64,000 nt of DNA from Caulobacter sp. (GTDB lineage: Bacteria > Pseudomonadota > Alphaproteobacteria > Caulobacterales > Caulobacteraceae), in the NCBI GenBank assembly GCA_019636175.1, contig JAHBYC010000009.1, positions 1 through 64,000 of the forward strand, given 5' to 3'. The notes under the pieces were generated by a model. The model did not search any database. It had not been told where the DNA came from and saw nothing but the letters and a program-made list of their open reading frames with translations. A program made the translations under genes and the position numbers. Shown one piece after another: positions 63,668 through 64,000 of the stretch. How positions within the stretch are numbered: position 1 is the stretch's first letter; each line of letters opens with the position of its first letter.

Positions 63668-64000
63668 ATGGTCCTGCCCCTCGCCCTCGTCGTCGCCCGC
63701 GCCCGCAACGGGGTCATCGGAGCGGACGGGGGTATCCCCTGGCGGCTGAAGTCCGACATGGCCCTGTTCAAGGCCAATACCCTGGGCAAGCCGGTGATCA
63801 TGGGCCGCAAGACCTGGGACAGCCTGCCCATCAAGCCCCTGCCCGGCCGGATGAACATCGTCCTGACCCGCGACGGCAGTTTCGAAAGCCCTGTCGCCCT
63901 GGCCTTCGAGAACTTCTCCGAGGCCGTCGAGACCGCCCGCGAACAGGCCGGGGAGGACGGCGTGTCGGAGGTCTGCGTCATCGGCGGCGCGGCCCTCTAT
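63668..64000 (+). CDS. folA: Dihydrofolate reductase, N-terminal part (cut by window end)
   Basis: Reduces dihydrofolate to tetrahydrofolate with NADPH. The 111 visible codons include ALVVARARNGVIGADGGIPW (active-site region), RLKSDMALFKANTLGKPVIM, GRKTWDSLP and VCVIGGAALY. The C-terminal third lies outside the window. Together with thyA, 1.4 kb upstream, it completes the dTMP-folate recycling pair. Confidence 0.95.
   Translation, partial: MVLPLALVVARARNGVIGADGGIPWRLKSDMALFKANTLGKPVIMGRKTWDSLPIKPLPGRMNIVLTRDGSFESPVALAFENFSEAVETAREQAGEDGVSEVCVIGGAALY

Overview
This window comes from a high-GC alphaproteobacterial chromosome, almost certainly a member of the Caulobacteraceae (Caulobacter or Phenylobacterium type). 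Three observations carry that call. There is a gcrA cell-cycle regulator of the right length, with a CtrA-like box and a GANTC methylation site upstream. There is a circularly permuted two-piece tmRNA whose tag reads ANDNFAEEFAVAA, the tag I know from Caulobacter crescentus. There is also an alphaproteobacterial-type SspB adaptor. The region is dominated by housekeeping and metabolic genes; I see no prophage, transposase, CRISPR array, rRNA or ordinary tRNA.

Layout. 1-3.3 kb: 5' part of ahcY (minus), with a palindromic operator-like site upstream, then an exported amidohydrolase and bioB. 3.3-6.75 kb: an M16 zinc protease flanked on both sides by the same families of intergenic palindromic repeats. 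6.75-9.1 kb: a winged-helix regulator plus membrane protein behind a palindromic operator, a DUF1905 protein and a GST. 9.1-10.4 kb: a lower-GC patch with two small unknown genes, one SinR/Cas2-like. 10.4-18.1 kb: an acyl-CoA synthetase, a Pro/Thr-rich membrane-anchored protein, argD-argF, a VOC-like protein, an M28 peptidase and an ABC-2 permease. 18.1-25.5 kb: gcrA, xseA, a DUF2093 gene coupled to an M23-like gene that seems to start at CTG, a receiver protein, a lipid A type acyltransferase, an XRE regulator and an EF-hand protein.

25.6-33.9 kb: an SDR, Mrp ATPase, hflK-hflC, serB and miaA (divergent, with overlapping start codons) and a CHASE4-GGDEF-EAL protein. 34.0-36.7 kb: ilvB-ilvH behind a classical attenuator (leader peptide, pause hairpin, terminator). 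36.7-39.3 kb: a MocR-type regulator divergent from GFA and PhzF genes. 39.4-42.5 kb: permuted ssrA with a duplicated pseudoknot segment, pyk, sspB and a PaaI-type thioesterase. 42.5-48.5 kb: a secreted C13 (legumain-like) peptidase, a beta-lactamase-family hydrolase with membrane segments, a RusA-like nuclease overlapping ybjQ, and fumC.

48.5-57 kb: YccF, GNAT, an orphan CcdA-like antitoxin, a GT9 glycosyltransferase, a polyprenyl diphosphate synthase, a tRNA methyltransferase, an orphan radical SAM/SPASM-like protein, a nucleoside deoxyribosyltransferase, ilvC and an RcnB-like protein. 57-64 kb: DUF924, a Crp/Fnr regulator divergent from a large FG-GAP/RTX protein, thyA, an RNase T2, and the 5' part of folA, cut by the window end.

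Functional links: ilvB-ilvH and ilvC supply the first two steps of branched-chain amino acid synthesis and lie about 20 kb apart. ssrA and sspB (tagging and ClpXP delivery of tagged proteins) lie within 2 kb of each other. thyA and folA form the usual thymidylate/folate pair. hflK-hflC form a membrane-protease regulator. The most unusual items are the duplicated tmRNA pseudoknot, the paired inverted GAATTCGGTGACAGTCAC elements around the M16 gene, the ilv attenuator, and the orphan radical SAM gene.
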